Virus record (IMG/VR): IMGVR_UViG_3300033273_000564
Location: 1 to 28,441 of that record
Strand: one strand, 5' to 3'
Origin: a virus
DNA: 28,441 nucleotides
The notes under the pieces are model-generated. The model was not told the DNA's origin. It worked only from the letters and a program-made list of their open reading frames with translations, and did not search any database. Both the position numbers and the translations under genes were made by a program. This document shows positions 18,001 through 27,428 of this stretch, piece by piece. The first letter of the stretch is position 1, and the number at the start of each line of letters is the position of its first letter.

Positions 18001-19768
18001 TAACCCCGCTTTTCACTCAATGACGCCTGAAGGATTAAATTCAAGACTTACATTTTTACAACAATGTATGAGACCAGGTGATACAATACCAACCATAAAT
18101 GATGACGGTACTGTAAAAGAAGGTAGTGACGCATCTAATACTTCATTTGGTGCACCTCCAGTCTGTATATTGAGAATAGGTGATTTTTTCAATACAAAAA
18201 TAGTAATTAATAGTATTAATATAAATTATGAACCATTGACATTTGACCTTAATCCTGAAGGTATTGGTGTACAACCTATGATTGCAAACATTCAGATGTC
18301 TTTTAACTTTATTGGTGGTCATGGTTTGGAAGCTCCTGTAGCTAGACTACAAAACGCACTATCATTTAATTATTATGCGAATACTGAAATGTATGATGAA
18401 AGATCTGTAACTACTGCTATAGAAGATGTTGATAGACTAGATAAAAAAGTTTGGGAACTTATAGAAAATAAAACACCTTTTGGTTTAGATGATAGACCTA
18501 AAGATGAAACGGATGATGAAGGTGGTGATACTATTGGTGAAGTTATTAATAAAACTATTGGTATTAACGAACAAGGTGAAGAAGTACTTACGGGTGATAT
18601 AAATTATAAAGAAATAGTTACAGATTTGGTAAATTCAGTTTCTGATTATACTAGAACACTTAATGATAGTATTAAAAAATTAAATGAACAATATTCTGAA
18701 GCAGGTCTCAAATTATTTGTTAAAGAAAGAAAATATATTTCTGGTGACATACTAGGACTATTTGAAGGAAGTCAAAGTTCAACTAAAATATTTGGTTTAC
18801 CAGTCGGAATACAAGAAAGGTCTGAAGAGTTATTTAATAAGACTATTTCAGATATTGAAAATGAATTGTCTCCTTTAACAAAAAATATTAATAATCAAGA
18901 TTTTACTAAAACAGAAAAATCACAATATAAAAAGTCACTTATAAATTATATTGATAACCAAAGGGCAGGATGGACGAGTTTAATGACATCAACAATAAAT
19001 GATTTAAAGAGTAGTCAAGAAACCTTAATTAAGAATATTGACAAGTTAAATTTTGTTACCACATCAAGTGATGGTTATAAAATTAAATCAGGAAGAGTTT
19101 TTATTTATTTGATAAGTGATCAAGATAATAATTTAACTAAATTAAATGATGATGTTCAAACTGTTGGTGATGATTTACAAAACTACTACAATGATTTTTA
19201 TGATACTATAGTAACAGAAAATAACCAGTTTAATTCTAATTATGATTTTGTTTTACCTGGAAATACTAATATTAATACACCAGAACAAATAAGGTTATTT
19301 ATGGTTTTAGGTAAAAAAGTTATCCAAAACAGTAATGAAGTTATAAATGATTTATTGGGTCCATTATCTGAAAAAGAAAAATTTGTTGTTTATTTAACAA
19401 ATATTATAAATGGTAATTCGAGTCAGACAACATTAAATGATCCATTAAATTTATCTATAGATAATGTTGAGGTACCGCTAGTTATTACTACTGGAGAAAA
19501 AGGATTGAAGTATTACTACGACCAAATTTTTAAATTATCAAACCAAACAGTACAAAAATTTGAAAGTAAACCTAATGTTATTAAAATGAATTCATATAAT
19601 CCATTTAATATTAGTGAAGACAGGGTTATGACCTTTGTAAAAGATAGATCACAAAATACTACAGGACCAAATAATATAACACTTAAAGAGTCTTATTTTA
19701 ACCAACTATATTCAACTATTAATGGTGGACAAAACAATAGATTCAATCTAAAAGTTAACTTAAAATAA
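15035..19768 (+). CDS. Large baseplate/tube-initiator-like protein with an OmpA-like domain
   Basis: The 1577-residue protein has several visible parts. Residues 535-630 contain FSIENLAWRTSQKKGF, GGRIMWFPPYDMS and RQGSLSWKIIVDHPS, a compact structural block. Residues 780-910 resemble an OmpA C-terminal peptidoglycan-binding domain: DLVGSASSPND, YNALLSERRIDSVKKYF, then ACRRVRIENI. Residues 1040-1105 carry PPVCILRIGDFFNTKIVI and IQMSFNFIGGHG, a pattern like tube-protein or tube-initiator beta domains of contractile systems. The last 400 residues are helical and charged. The position after the tape measure and before gp53-like and hub genes corresponds to the 48/54 tube-initiator slot of T4, which I infer as its role. 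The stop overlaps the next start in TAATG. The OmpA-like part could bind cell-wall peptidoglycan during entry. Confidence 0.68.
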   Translation: MDSPLSFEATQNFRKKLLKRNLRPFRDDGFDDGSKPSDGELILDDSSVIDSEQVEEIGKLEGNLQIINNIYKPNTENGSLGDPLNIYTNVLGDMGIKDRRYSYPGPLIFSTYSLANIFTNDNPQGSDGSLSQDSDLARISTTQLQAEFQYRIGQELRSETIGRINALDPNNDAFDILSLATGNRSIIEKDFNISVPKSIVGKGLDFISRVTGVYSPYSWIEGSFFNYPEKQSFFNQIASAITGEKENKNIEEKDFSGARTKILLENTGKGSKSVLFASLTYNKFVPNLPKTNIIGPQPPQTNFYVGGETSSVKDMIAPNSELPVNAEGKKIQSPVRGYSEVAQEYEKNPDLKIGIASNSYYDEQGSLVGGLTWVSPKYKDDSGKKGEPGGTYGSADPQYDSIKSIVEGSLSEEKTFTEGSILDKTQRLINSGDNISGKKARLQHVSNAMSQISKVFHDGTRELTKGSRVIRYEDENSVPKGYEYCRVFTKDNPFSFFGDLQKTNGNIRDFRSSVFDKTFDLNITPYKGEEVKKYMFSIENLAWRTSQKKGFTYQDLARCERGQNGGRIMWFPPYDMSVSENITANWTSNDFLGRPEPIYTYNNTSRQGSLSWKIIVDHPSILNAIVDKELKNNPDIDKIVDSFIAGCRTYDIYELATTFPQFTFSDIYDIITKTNVIEDFEEITKEIITVTYPEPEEPVYDDPQPIIVEQDYAFNFYFHNDIPKMKSDSEPKLSSTNYLEDLNAYLGIKNFYESKAYGEENADEYGLPPQKIPVVQFYNTDIETIESKMLELQVKIREALEKGAYVTMDLVGSASSPNDVDYNALLSERRIDSVKKYFLESDGGGGKTLEQYVEEGKLTINSRGSGEEITVTTLGGKTVNCTESLQGNNKIYSINAMACRRVRIENIVETYEQEPVDIEPEDPDPIYSTELQTLRVPKPRTETETNVERKKDVAKIVLKKLLNECDYFERIKEDDPLIYNSIKEKIKFFNPAFHSMTPEGLNSRLTFLQQCMRPGDTIPTINDDGTVKEGSDASNTSFGAPPVCILRIGDFFNTKIVINSININYEPLTFDLNPEGIGVQPMIANIQMSFNFIGGHGLEAPVARLQNALSFNYYANTEMYDERSVTTAIEDVDRLDKKVWELIENKTPFGLDDRPKDETDDEGGDTIGEVINKTIGINEQGEEVLTGDINYKEIVTDLVNSVSDYTRTLNDSIKKLNEQYSEAGLKLFVKERKYISGDILGLFEGSQSSTKIFGLPVGIQERSEELFNKTISDIENELSPLTKNINNQDFTKTEKSQYKKSLINYIDNQRAGWTSLMTSTINDLKSSQETLIKNIDKLNFVTTSSDGYKIKSGRVFIYLISDQDNNLTKLNDDVQTVGDDLQNYYNDFYDTIVTENNQFNSNYDFVLPGNTNINTPEQIRLFMVLGKKVIQNSNEVINDLLGPLSEKEKFVVYLTNIINGNSSQTTLNDPLNLSIDNVEVPLVITTGEKGLKYYYDQIFKLSNQTVQKFESKPNVIKMNSYNPFNISEDRVMTFVKDRSQNTTGPNNITLKESYFNQLYSTINGGQNNRFNLKVNLK

Positions 19769-20085
19769 TGGAATATTTTGACAGATATAATGAATTTTTA
19801 ATAAACGGTCAACAGACAGTGGTGCCCTTTGTTTCTATACCTAGTAAAAGTACTGATAAAAGATATATCTTTAGGGAAGGTAGGACAAGGTTAGATAAAG
19901 TAAGTATGGAGTATTACAATTCACCATATTTTGGATGGTTAATACTCTCGGCAAATCCGAAATACGGAGGACTAGAAACGAATATTCCTGACCAAAGTAT
20001 TTTAAGTATACCCTTTCCACTCATTAGTTCACTTCAAGATTATAAAAGTGCGTTAGATAATCATTTCTTCTATTATGGTAGGTGA
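19768..20085 (+). CDS. Baseplate wedge protein, gp53/LysM-like
   Basis: The 105-residue protein has the pattern RYIFREGRTRLDKVSMEYY, then YFGWLILSANPKYGG and SILSIPFPL. This is the LysM-like fold seen in T4 gp53 and in tail protein X families, where a small domain clamps sheath, hub and wedge at the baseplate. T4 gp53 is longer (196), so this is a minimal version. ATG overlaps the previous TAA by one base and its own end overlaps the next gene by 11 bases, so the three genes are translated as a coupled unit. Confidence 0.75.
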   Translation: MEYFDRYNEFLINGQQTVVPFVSIPSKSTDKRYIFREGRTRLDKVSMEYYNSPYFGWLILSANPKYGGLETNIPDQSILSIPFPLISSLQDYKSALDNHFFYYGR

Positions 20086-23000
20086 TAAAAATAAGAAAGT
20101 ATATGTAGAAGCGGATTATGATAATATATTTGTTATAGATCCCAATAAGGTAGTTGACGAATCTGGAAAAGTAGAAGAAAGACTAGTTAACCATGAAGAA
20201 TTAGTGGTTTATGCTAATTTAGAAGCTAGAATTATCCCAAGAACAAAACTGACGAATGGTACTACATTTGATCAGGCGGTTCAAAACATAAGAGTAGCCA
20301 CCATAAACGGTGAAGAAAATTTATCAATTAATTTTTTGAAACCAAAAGGTAAAGAATATCTAGATACTTCTTGGTCGGATCAAATAACAGGTAAAGGTTC
20401 TACTGAAGGTAAAGGTATAAATCAATCACAGTTTAGTGAAGTTGGTGAGGGGACGACTAAAAGAAGAGTAAAAAAAATATTAAATAATGAGGATACTCAA
20501 CTATTGGGGATAACCAAAATTCAAATCAAAAATAGTCTAAGTTTTAGACCTGAAGTCAATATACAAATGGTTGACATACAAGGAAGACTACTTTTTGAAC
20601 AAGGAGAAAATTCGCCATATAGTTGTTTTGTACAGTTCCCATATCCAGAGTTTATTTTGACCCTTAAAGGGTATTTTGGTAAAGCAGTAAAATATTATTT
20701 AATGATGAACTCATTCAATGCGCAATTTGATCCGAGTAGTGGAAATTATATAATAGATTTACAAATGATCGCTAAGACATATGCGTTGTTTAACGACATA
20801 AAATTAGACTTTTTATATACATTACCAAAATTCAATCCTTCAAAAATAGAGACAATTTCTCAAACAAGTAGTAGTGGTCAGAGTGGATTGAGTACAAAAA
20901 AAACAAAAGATACATCACAAGGATACGAAAAGTTAAATGAAGTTTATACCGCATACAAAGCAAAAGGATTAATAGAAGAAAACTTTCCACATCTTACTGT
21001 TAATGAAATGATCATGAAACTTGAAAGATACGAAAAATACGTTTTAGAAAGTTATGGAAAAGAAGATCTATCAATACTTACAAATTTAGAATTTTACGAT
21101 GAAGATTTAAGAGAATTCAAAAAGTTCGTCTTTTCAGAAAATAAAAAATCTTGGTTCAAAAAATATATTGACGAATCTGAAGTGTTTGTTTTAAGTGATT
21201 TAAATAAAAGTATTTATTATAAATTTAAAAAACTGAACAAAAATGAAATTGGAAATGCTAAAACAGAACTACGATCTTTAATACAAGAATATAATAGTAA
21301 ATTAAATAATAACAAAGTTTGTGGTTCTGATGGTAAGTATATTTTAGAAAAAAAAGAAAGAAAATCTGAAATAACTATAAATGTTAGAAGTAATGATATA
21401 ATAAAAATATTACCTTCACTAGAAAACGTTAATTTTGAAGCAACCTATGAACTAAGAAATGGGTCAGTCGGTTTACCAGAACAAGTTAATAGATTAAAAG
21501 TAAATTTAAATGCTAATCTAGCAGTTGCTAAACCACAGATAAATAATTCAACAGGTCAAGTAGAGGAAAATACAGATGCTCTTACATTTATTACTTTTGG
21601 GGAAAATTTAATAGGTACCACAAATAAAAAATCATTTTTAGGTAAGATTACAGATACTGAGAAATTATTTACCGAAACTAGATTGACTATAGAAGATGAT
21701 ATAACAGATGTATTATCAAAAAAATTAACTACAAGTGAAAACGGTATAGGTTTTGTACCTACGATACAAAATGTAACTGCTGTTCTTTGTGCTAGTGCGG
21801 ACGCCTTTTTAAGGATTTTAGATGAAGTTCATGAAAACGCTTGGAACAAAAGAAAAGATCCTATTAGACTAAGAAGTATATTAACCGAAGATAAATCATT
21901 TGGTATTGACAATAAAGGATCATCAGTAACAGATTTAACTTCAACCTTATCAAATTATAGTTCACCAATTGTTTATCCATGGCCACAATACTTCGAAAAA
22001 GAAGTAGATGAAAAAGGTAAAGAAACTTTTGTTGGTAAATACCCTGGGAACTCAAAATCACTTCCTGTTACGCAAGGATTTAAATTTGATGTGTGGCCCG
22101 AAATTAAATTTATTGAAGATTATTTAAGGGCATCATTAATACAAGAAGAACAACCAATAGATTTTGATTTTAATAATGAATTAAAAAATAATAAAACAGT
22201 ATCATTTAATACTTCTGAATTTCCCTTTGAAAATAGACCTTACAGTAACCTAGGTGAAGTATCATTTTTTTATGAAATGTATGATAGATCCTATGTATTA
22301 TCTCATTATTCGATGTTGGCTGAACAAAACGATCAAACAAATGAAATATATAGTATTTTAGGTGACTTCGAAATAAATAATATTCAACAGAACGTAAAAA
22401 ACAGTCCTTCACTATTACAAAAGCTGAAGCAATTTCAATTTAATAATGATACTTTTTTAGAATATTTGAGAAGTATTTCTAATAATGGACAAGGATTAAA
22501 TTGGAACATATTGGCAAGAGATGGGTTTGCTACCAGTTATTTAAATGAAATAATTGGTAGTATAAATTCCACATCTTTATATACTATTGACCTAATATCT
22601 GAAGGATCTCAGGTTGTTGAAGGTAATTCAAATAATATTGAAAAACTAGAAAATTTTTTAGAGAGTAATTCTTCTAAAAAACTTTCATTATTACAAACAA
22701 CACCATTTACTAACCTAGAATACCTTAAAGAAAATTGCGAAGATGGTGATAAAATAAATAATGTTGATGATGCAAATGATACATCATCAGTATATAAATT
22801 TTTAAAAAATAAAAAGACTCTAGCTAGTTTTTCTAACGAAGACGATTCTCTTACTAAAAGACCTTTAGTATATTTTGAGTGGTTTAAAAACACGAATGTA
22901 GACTCACCTAACCAATTACCCAACGATGAATTTACTAATCAAAATTATGAATCATTAAAAAATTATTATCAGAATAGAAATTTAGAAAAACTATTTCTTA

Positions 23001-26000
23001 CTGAATCATATATTAGATATGGTCAAGAATACAATGATGAAAAATACCAACTAAATGAAAACCAGACAACTTCACTTTTAAATACACCATATTTTTTAAA
23101 CGCGATAGTTAATGGTGTTGACGAAGAAAAAAATGGTAGTACAAATTCTTATATACCACTTGGTTACTTATTTTTAAATTCACTACCTTTTACCACTTTA
23201 TATGATAAAATTAAAACGTTTGAAGACCCTATAACTAAAAAAGAAAATTATCATTTTGCGGTTTTAAATAAGTTCTCGTCTATACATAAACTTCCTTATT
23301 TATGGGTTTTAAAATATGGATCAATTTGGCATAGGTATAAGACACATATTGAAAATGGATATGATATATTAGACAATGTATGGAAAGACATAGATCAAAA
23401 TAAATTATATGATCCTCTAAATTCTAGTCCAGTTAAAGAATATTCATTTAGTAATGGATTCATTGATGAAAATAAAATAGTATTAAAAAATACTCAAATA
23501 AATCAAAATACTCAGACAACTATTCACACATTAAATAATGGATTTTATCCGAAAGTTATAGAAAGCGTCTATTATTTAATGTCTAAGAAATCCGTTTTTA
23601 ATTTTTATTCTAATAATGAACTTGAATCAGTCATTAGTTCAAAAAAGTTAAATATAGAAAAAGTTTCTAGTAATAGTATAACAAAAAATAAAGGTTATGA
23701 TCTTGAGAATCCTAATAATATATTATCGATTCAAAATTGGTCTACTTACTTTGATTTAAGTGAAAATGAAGATTTTCAAAATGAAAATGATACATTATTA
23801 ATAATCCCTTCGTGTGGGTATTTTACAGCAAATCAGGTAGAAGCTGAATTTTTTGATATAAACGGTATTATCAAAAAAGATATATTAAATGATAAATCAA
23901 TTTACAATGGTTCTGTTAGGTCTTTATGGGGAGTTCCTAATTTTGGATTTTTTAATAATGATGTCATAGAAAAGCCAGATACTGGACAATATATAAAACT
24001 AAAAAATTCTATTCATGAAAATATATTCGGATTAACTTCGGATAAGACTGAATATATGGATATACAAGATATACTTTCAGTGTTCGATAAAGAGACACTT
24101 AATCTTTTTGAACAACATTTTATAAATTTCTGTCAGAGGAAAGAAAATTATAAAGACCTAGTAAGTAAATTTAATCCAGACGGAATTAACTTTTTTGGTA
24201 ATGATAACCAAAAGTACGAACTTAACCTTTTTAAGATCTTAAAAGATATCTTCATAATCCCAAAACCAGAAACCGGTGACCAACAAGACTCGAACATAAA
24301 AAATATAACAAAAAAACAGACAGAAAATCTGGGTAAATTTAGGGAACATATACTTAATTATGATCTAGTTTTCAAAAATGGTAATTCTGGTCATTTTGAT
24401 AGAAAAGTATTTAATTCATTTTCTAGTGATTTTACTAATCACCCACAGGATAAGATAGAATTCGAAGAATATGGTACAACAGCATTAAATCAGGATACTA
24501 TAAATGAATTTAAACTTAGAATAGGTGATTTTGTAAATAACCTAGATAGGACGAATGAGTTCTTTCAAACATTCGATATTGATTTTACACAAGATAATGT
24601 TTCAAACTTATATAAAATAATTCAAATATACATTAGTCAAAAGAATGAAAATGATAGTTTGAGTGAAGAAGAATTTAATAATCTTTTTAACGAGTTTATA
24701 AGTAAACAAAACAACTTCCAAAATCTTATTTTGACACATATGTTTGTTAATCTAAACAGAAAATTACCAGAAGTTGTAATTGAAGAATCTGAAAGAAATA
24801 TTTCAAAATTAGATGGTAACGTAATTAAAAATGAATTATATAAGTACTTCAAAAGTATGAATGATAGGTGGGTTGCAGGCCAAGACTTTAAATCAATAAC
24901 TATTTTTGAAGATTTCTTATTTATGGACAAATCAAACTTACCTGTTGGTAATGACATTATAATTGATATTAATCAATTTTTATCAATCGTTAATGAATCT
25001 AATCATGATAAGCCGTTATGGTCAATTATAAGTGCTTTGTGTGATCAAAATAAATTTAATATTATGCCAGCACCATGTTATTTGAATTTTTATGGTAGAA
25101 ATTATAGATTGAAAAATGCAGATGCCATACCTTTTGATGCTGGTGATGAGATTTTTGGTACTTACATGAAAGTTGATACTAGAGAAACAAGACCAAAAAT
25201 AATTTGCACATATGTTGGTCAAGTATCTGAACATGTTGATATGAAAAATAACGAGAATTATGTTTTTGGTGATGATTCATTCGATCTAAAAAAATCACAG
25301 TTAAATCCTTTAGCTAATAACAATGAAGGTGTTACGGATTATTCTGATAGAAATAAAGTGGTTGGTTTCACGGTTGATTTTGGATTAAGAAATCAAGGAA
25401 TGTTTAAAAGTGTAAACATAAACACAACACAACACCAAGAATCAGGGGCGTCATACAGAGTTCAAGAGGCAATTGCTGACCAATTTAAAGGACAAGAAGC
25501 TGCTCAACAATCACAATCGATGTATAATTTGTATAGGAGTTACAGTTATAAATGTGATATAAATACGTTTGGAAATGTTATGATCCAACCGACCATGTAT
25601 TTTCATCTTCAACATGTACCAATGTTTCATGGTACTTATCAAATTATAGAAGTTAATCATACAATAAGTCCTGGTGATTTTACTACAAATTTTACAGGTA
25701 TAAGATTACCTATTTTTGTAAATGAAAAACCAGATAAATTAGTTGCAAGTATTAACAAGGATCTAGTAAAAAAATATAGAGAAGAGTTCAAAAATCTAAA
25801 AGAGTCTGAAAATAATTCATTAGAAACTGAAACAAATAATACTTCGGGGGGGACAACTAATATAGACGCACTTTCTAGTACACCTGCGTCCTCTACAAAC
25901 TGTGAGAACATTACCCAATATTCAGATTTACCGTTTGTAGATGTAACTTACAATGATGCTGAGTATACATCAAACGAATTATTAAATATAATACAAGATA

Positions 26001-26461
26001 AAACTAATATATCTGACCTACAAATTTATTTATTAGTCTTAGGAAATGTTGAATCATATAACAATAATAATTTATATTTTGTTAGAACTGACAGATCCTG
26101 GGGTGGAACACTTTCGAACAGTTTCACAGGACAATATTGTTTAGGTGATGAAGGAACATATGTACCTTATGCACAATTTGACAATGTTATTGATGGTATA
26201 GATTTTATGGTATCTAAGTACTCACAAATAATGCAACCACAAATATTTGATTTATACTTAAGGGATACAATACTTGATACCCCAACCAGAAAGGCTACCG
26301 CGTTGGCTGATATTTGGTTGAGTAGTTGGTATTATAATTTTATTTCAGGTTTGACTCAAATAGAATTACAAAATAGAGTTGATGAAATTTTAGAAAGTGA
26401 ACCTAATACTAAAACTATATATAATAGTTTAAAGACTAGTTTCAAGTCTTTATACAATTGA
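20075..26461 (+). CDS. Giant baseplate hub protein (gp27-like barrels) with C-terminal extra domain
   Basis: The protein has 2128 residues; T4 gp27 has 391. Near residues 160-215 the block FRPEVNIQMVDIQGRLLFE with YSCFVQFPYPEFILTLKGYF looks like a hub barrel that holds the tail tube. Residues 1817-1880 (SYKCDINTFGNVMIQPTMYF, VPMFHGTYQIIEVNHTISPG, FTGIRLP) match the second hub barrel pattern. About 1600 residues of helical, Asn/Lys/Glu-rich sequence lie between the two blocks. After a Ser/Thr/Gly linker near 1915-1945, a separate domain runs to the end, with LGNVESYNNNNLYFV, SFTGQYCLGDEGTY and FDNVIDGIDFMVSKY. It may be a cell-wall-degrading or spike-like domain, which T4 places in gp5, but I see no certain catalytic site. 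The gene overlaps gp53-like by 11 bases. Confidence 0.72.
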   Translation: MVGDKNKKVYVEADYDNIFVIDPNKVVDESGKVEERLVNHEELVVYANLEARIIPRTKLTNGTTFDQAVQNIRVATINGEENLSINFLKPKGKEYLDTSWSDQITGKGSTEGKGINQSQFSEVGEGTTKRRVKKILNNEDTQLLGITKIQIKNSLSFRPEVNIQMVDIQGRLLFEQGENSPYSCFVQFPYPEFILTLKGYFGKAVKYYLMMNSFNAQFDPSSGNYIIDLQMIAKTYALFNDIKLDFLYTLPKFNPSKIETISQTSSSGQSGLSTKKTKDTSQGYEKLNEVYTAYKAKGLIEENFPHLTVNEMIMKLERYEKYVLESYGKEDLSILTNLEFYDEDLREFKKFVFSENKKSWFKKYIDESEVFVLSDLNKSIYYKFKKLNKNEIGNAKTELRSLIQEYNSKLNNNKVCGSDGKYILEKKERKSEITINVRSNDIIKILPSLENVNFEATYELRNGSVGLPEQVNRLKVNLNANLAVAKPQINNSTGQVEENTDALTFITFGENLIGTTNKKSFLGKITDTEKLFTETRLTIEDDITDVLSKKLTTSENGIGFVPTIQNVTAVLCASADAFLRILDEVHENAWNKRKDPIRLRSILTEDKSFGIDNKGSSVTDLTSTLSNYSSPIVYPWPQYFEKEVDEKGKETFVGKYPGNSKSLPVTQGFKFDVWPEIKFIEDYLRASLIQEEQPIDFDFNNELKNNKTVSFNTSEFPFENRPYSNLGEVSFFYEMYDRSYVLSHYSMLAEQNDQTNEIYSILGDFEINNIQQNVKNSPSLLQKLKQFQFNNDTFLEYLRSISNNGQGLNWNILARDGFATSYLNEIIGSINSTSLYTIDLISEGSQVVEGNSNNIEKLENFLESNSSKKLSLLQTTPFTNLEYLKENCEDGDKINNVDDANDTSSVYKFLKNKKTLASFSNEDDSLTKRPLVYFEWFKNTNVDSPNQLPNDEFTNQNYESLKNYYQNRNLEKLFLTESYIRYGQEYNDEKYQLNENQTTSLLNTPYFLNAIVNGVDEEKNGSTNSYIPLGYLFLNSLPFTTLYDKIKTFEDPITKKENYHFAVLNKFSSIHKLPYLWVLKYGSIWHRYKTHIENGYDILDNVWKDIDQNKLYDPLNSSPVKEYSFSNGFIDENKIVLKNTQINQNTQTTIHTLNNGFYPKVIESVYYLMSKKSVFNFYSNNELESVISSKKLNIEKVSSNSITKNKGYDLENPNNILSIQNWSTYFDLSENEDFQNENDTLLIIPSCGYFTANQVEAEFFDINGIIKKDILNDKSIYNGSVRSLWGVPNFGFFNNDVIEKPDTGQYIKLKNSIHENIFGLTSDKTEYMDIQDILSVFDKETLNLFEQHFINFCQRKENYKDLVSKFNPDGINFFGNDNQKYELNLFKILKDIFIIPKPETGDQQDSNIKNITKKQTENLGKFREHILNYDLVFKNGNSGHFDRKVFNSFSSDFTNHPQDKIEFEEYGTTALNQDTINEFKLRIGDFVNNLDRTNEFFQTFDIDFTQDNVSNLYKIIQIYISQKNENDSLSEEEFNNLFNEFISKQNNFQNLILTHMFVNLNRKLPEVVIEESERNISKLDGNVIKNELYKYFKSMNDRWVAGQDFKSITIFEDFLFMDKSNLPVGNDIIIDINQFLSIVNESNHDKPLWSIISALCDQNKFNIMPAPCYLNFYGRNYRLKNADAIPFDAGDEIFGTYMKVDTRETRPKIICTYVGQVSEHVDMKNNENYVFGDDSFDLKKSQLNPLANNNEGVTDYSDRNKVVGFTVDFGLRNQGMFKSVNINTTQHQESGASYRVQEAIADQFKGQEAAQQSQSMYNLYRSYSYKCDINTFGNVMIQPTMYFHLQHVPMFHGTYQIIEVNHTISPGDFTTNFTGIRLPIFVNEKPDKLVASINKDLVKKYREEFKNLKESENNSLETETNNTSGGTTNIDALSSTPASSTNCENITQYSDLPFVDVTYNDAEYTSNELLNIIQDKTNISDLQIYLLVLGNVESYNNNNLYFVRTDRSWGGTLSNSFTGQYCLGDEGTYVPYAQFDNVIDGIDFMVSKYSQIMQPQIFDLYLRDTILDTPTRKATALADIWLSSWYYNFISGLTQIELQNRVDEILESEPNTKTIYNSLKTSFKSLYN

Positions 26462-26482
26462 TGAACTTTTACTTATTTGTTA

Positions 26483-26494
26483 TATTTATAAATA
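26483..26494 (+). promoter_or_regulatory. TATTTATAAATA, containing an exact T4-type late box TATAAATA
   Basis: The element joins the repeated TATTTATAA nonamer to the exact T4 late consensus TATAAATA (26487-26494). It lies in the 43-nt gap after the hub gene, 10 nt before ATG 26505. Confidence 0.5.
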
Positions 26495-26504
26495 AACAAT
26501 AATC

Positions 26505-26729
26505 ATGGATGTTAAAAGCTTGTTAGATTCATATTTGAGTAAAAATACTAGAATTACCGAAAGGGATGCTGGTCCTGGAATTAAGGAAGTGTGTGATCTA
26601 GATACTGGAGATTGCTATACAGTCAGAATGAAAGATGGTCTTATAGAGAGAATAGATAATACTACCCAAATAAATAAGACACTTAGGGTTGAAACACCAA
26701 GAGGAATTAAAACATTATTAAACGGTTAA
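26505..26729 (+). CDS. 74-aa hypothetical protein
   Basis: The frame begins MDVKSLLDSYLSKNTRITE and contains KEVCDLDTGDCYTVRMKDGLIERIDN, a beta-hairpin-like segment with two cysteines flanking DLDTGD. No family is recognised. It follows the strongest late-promoter-like element and ends two bases before the next gene, so the two are probably co-expressed. It may be a small virion or assembly protein. The A-rich leader has no Shine-Dalgarno site. Confidence 0.65.
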   Translation: MDVKSLLDSYLSKNTRITERDAGPGIKEVCDLDTGDCYTVRMKDGLIERIDNTTQINKTLRVETPRGIKTLLNG

Positions 26730-26731
26730 TT

Positions 26732-27343
26732 ATGAAAACAGAAGATCAAATTTTAAAAGAAGTTGAAAAATTCAATACTATTAAAAAATATATTAGTGAA
26801 CAAGAAGCAAATGATAGTTTGACTTCTGATCCTGCACCGGAAGAAGATCTAGGTATGGATAATTTAGGAGACGAAACTGGAGATACAACACCAATAGATG
26901 TTGAAACCGATCCAGACGTTGAAGTTGTCGGTGATGAATCATTAACGGACGATGATGGTGTAGGTACCGAAGAACTAGAGATTACAGATTTAGTTAATAC
27001 ACAAAATACAATATTAGATAAAATAGGAAATTTAGACCAAGTATTTAATAAGTTAGATGACTTAACTAATAAACTTGGTGAGATGGATGAAATAATATCA
27101 AAGATCGACAATCTAGAAGCGAAAATTGAAAAGTATAAACCGAAAACTCCTGAACAAAAGTTAGAACTTAGAAGTCTGGATAGTTATCCGTATAATCAAA
27201 AACTCACAGACTTTTTTGATGATAAGGGTATAGAAATTGAAAAAACAGATAAGAGTGAGTATATACTAACACCAGACGATGTTGAAAGTTATACTGATAA
27301 AGATATTCAAAATAGTTTTGACGAACCATTTTCCGAAGACTAA
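26732..27343 (+). CDS. Acidic coiled-coil hypothetical protein, 203 aa
   Basis: The N-terminal helix (EDQILKEVEKFNTIKKYI) is followed by a very acidic, disordered section around residues 30-90 rich in Asp, Glu, Thr and Pro. A regular heptad-like coiled coil comes next (TILDKIGNLDQVFNKLDDL, then LTNKLGEMDEIISKIDNLEAKIEKY), and an acidic C-terminal part ends with NSFDEPFSED. No family is recognised. It sits between hub and DNA-binding genes and starts two bases after the 74-aa gene. A scaffold or assembly chaperone role is possible, by composition only. Confidence 0.7.
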   Translation: MKTEDQILKEVEKFNTIKKYISEQEANDSLTSDPAPEEDLGMDNLGDETGDTTPIDVETDPDVEVVGDESLTDDDGVGTEELEITDLVNTQNTILDKIGNLDQVFNKLDDLTNKLGEMDEIISKIDNLEAKIEKYKPKTPEQKLELRSLDSYPYNQKLTDFFDDKGIEIEKTDKSEYILTPDDVESYTDKDIQNSFDEPFSED

Positions 27344-27366
27344 TACTAAATAAATTTGACATTTGA

Positions 27367-27398
27367 AATCTCCGCATTATATTATGTGGAGATTTTGT
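27367..27398 (+). terminator. Terminator hairpin before the gp32-like gene
   Basis: AATCTCCGCAT (27367-27377) pairs with ATGTGGAGATT (27384-27394) through 11 pairs with one G-U, around the loop TATATT, followed by a T-rich tail. It would end late transcripts and separate them from the replication genes. The gp32-like ATG lies 31 nt downstream. Confidence 0.7.
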
Positions 27399-27428
27399 TT
27401 TATAAAAATATTAAAGAGTATAAGAGAA

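Noticed and set aside
24637-24957. 106-aa minus-strand frame and similar ones inside the hub gene
   Set aside because: Shadow frames of AT-rich coding sequence with no start signals or conserved motifs.
27363-27428. Upstream TTG start for the gp32-like protein
   Set aside because: These codons run through a terminator hairpin, while the peptide from ATG 27429 begins like gp32 proteins.
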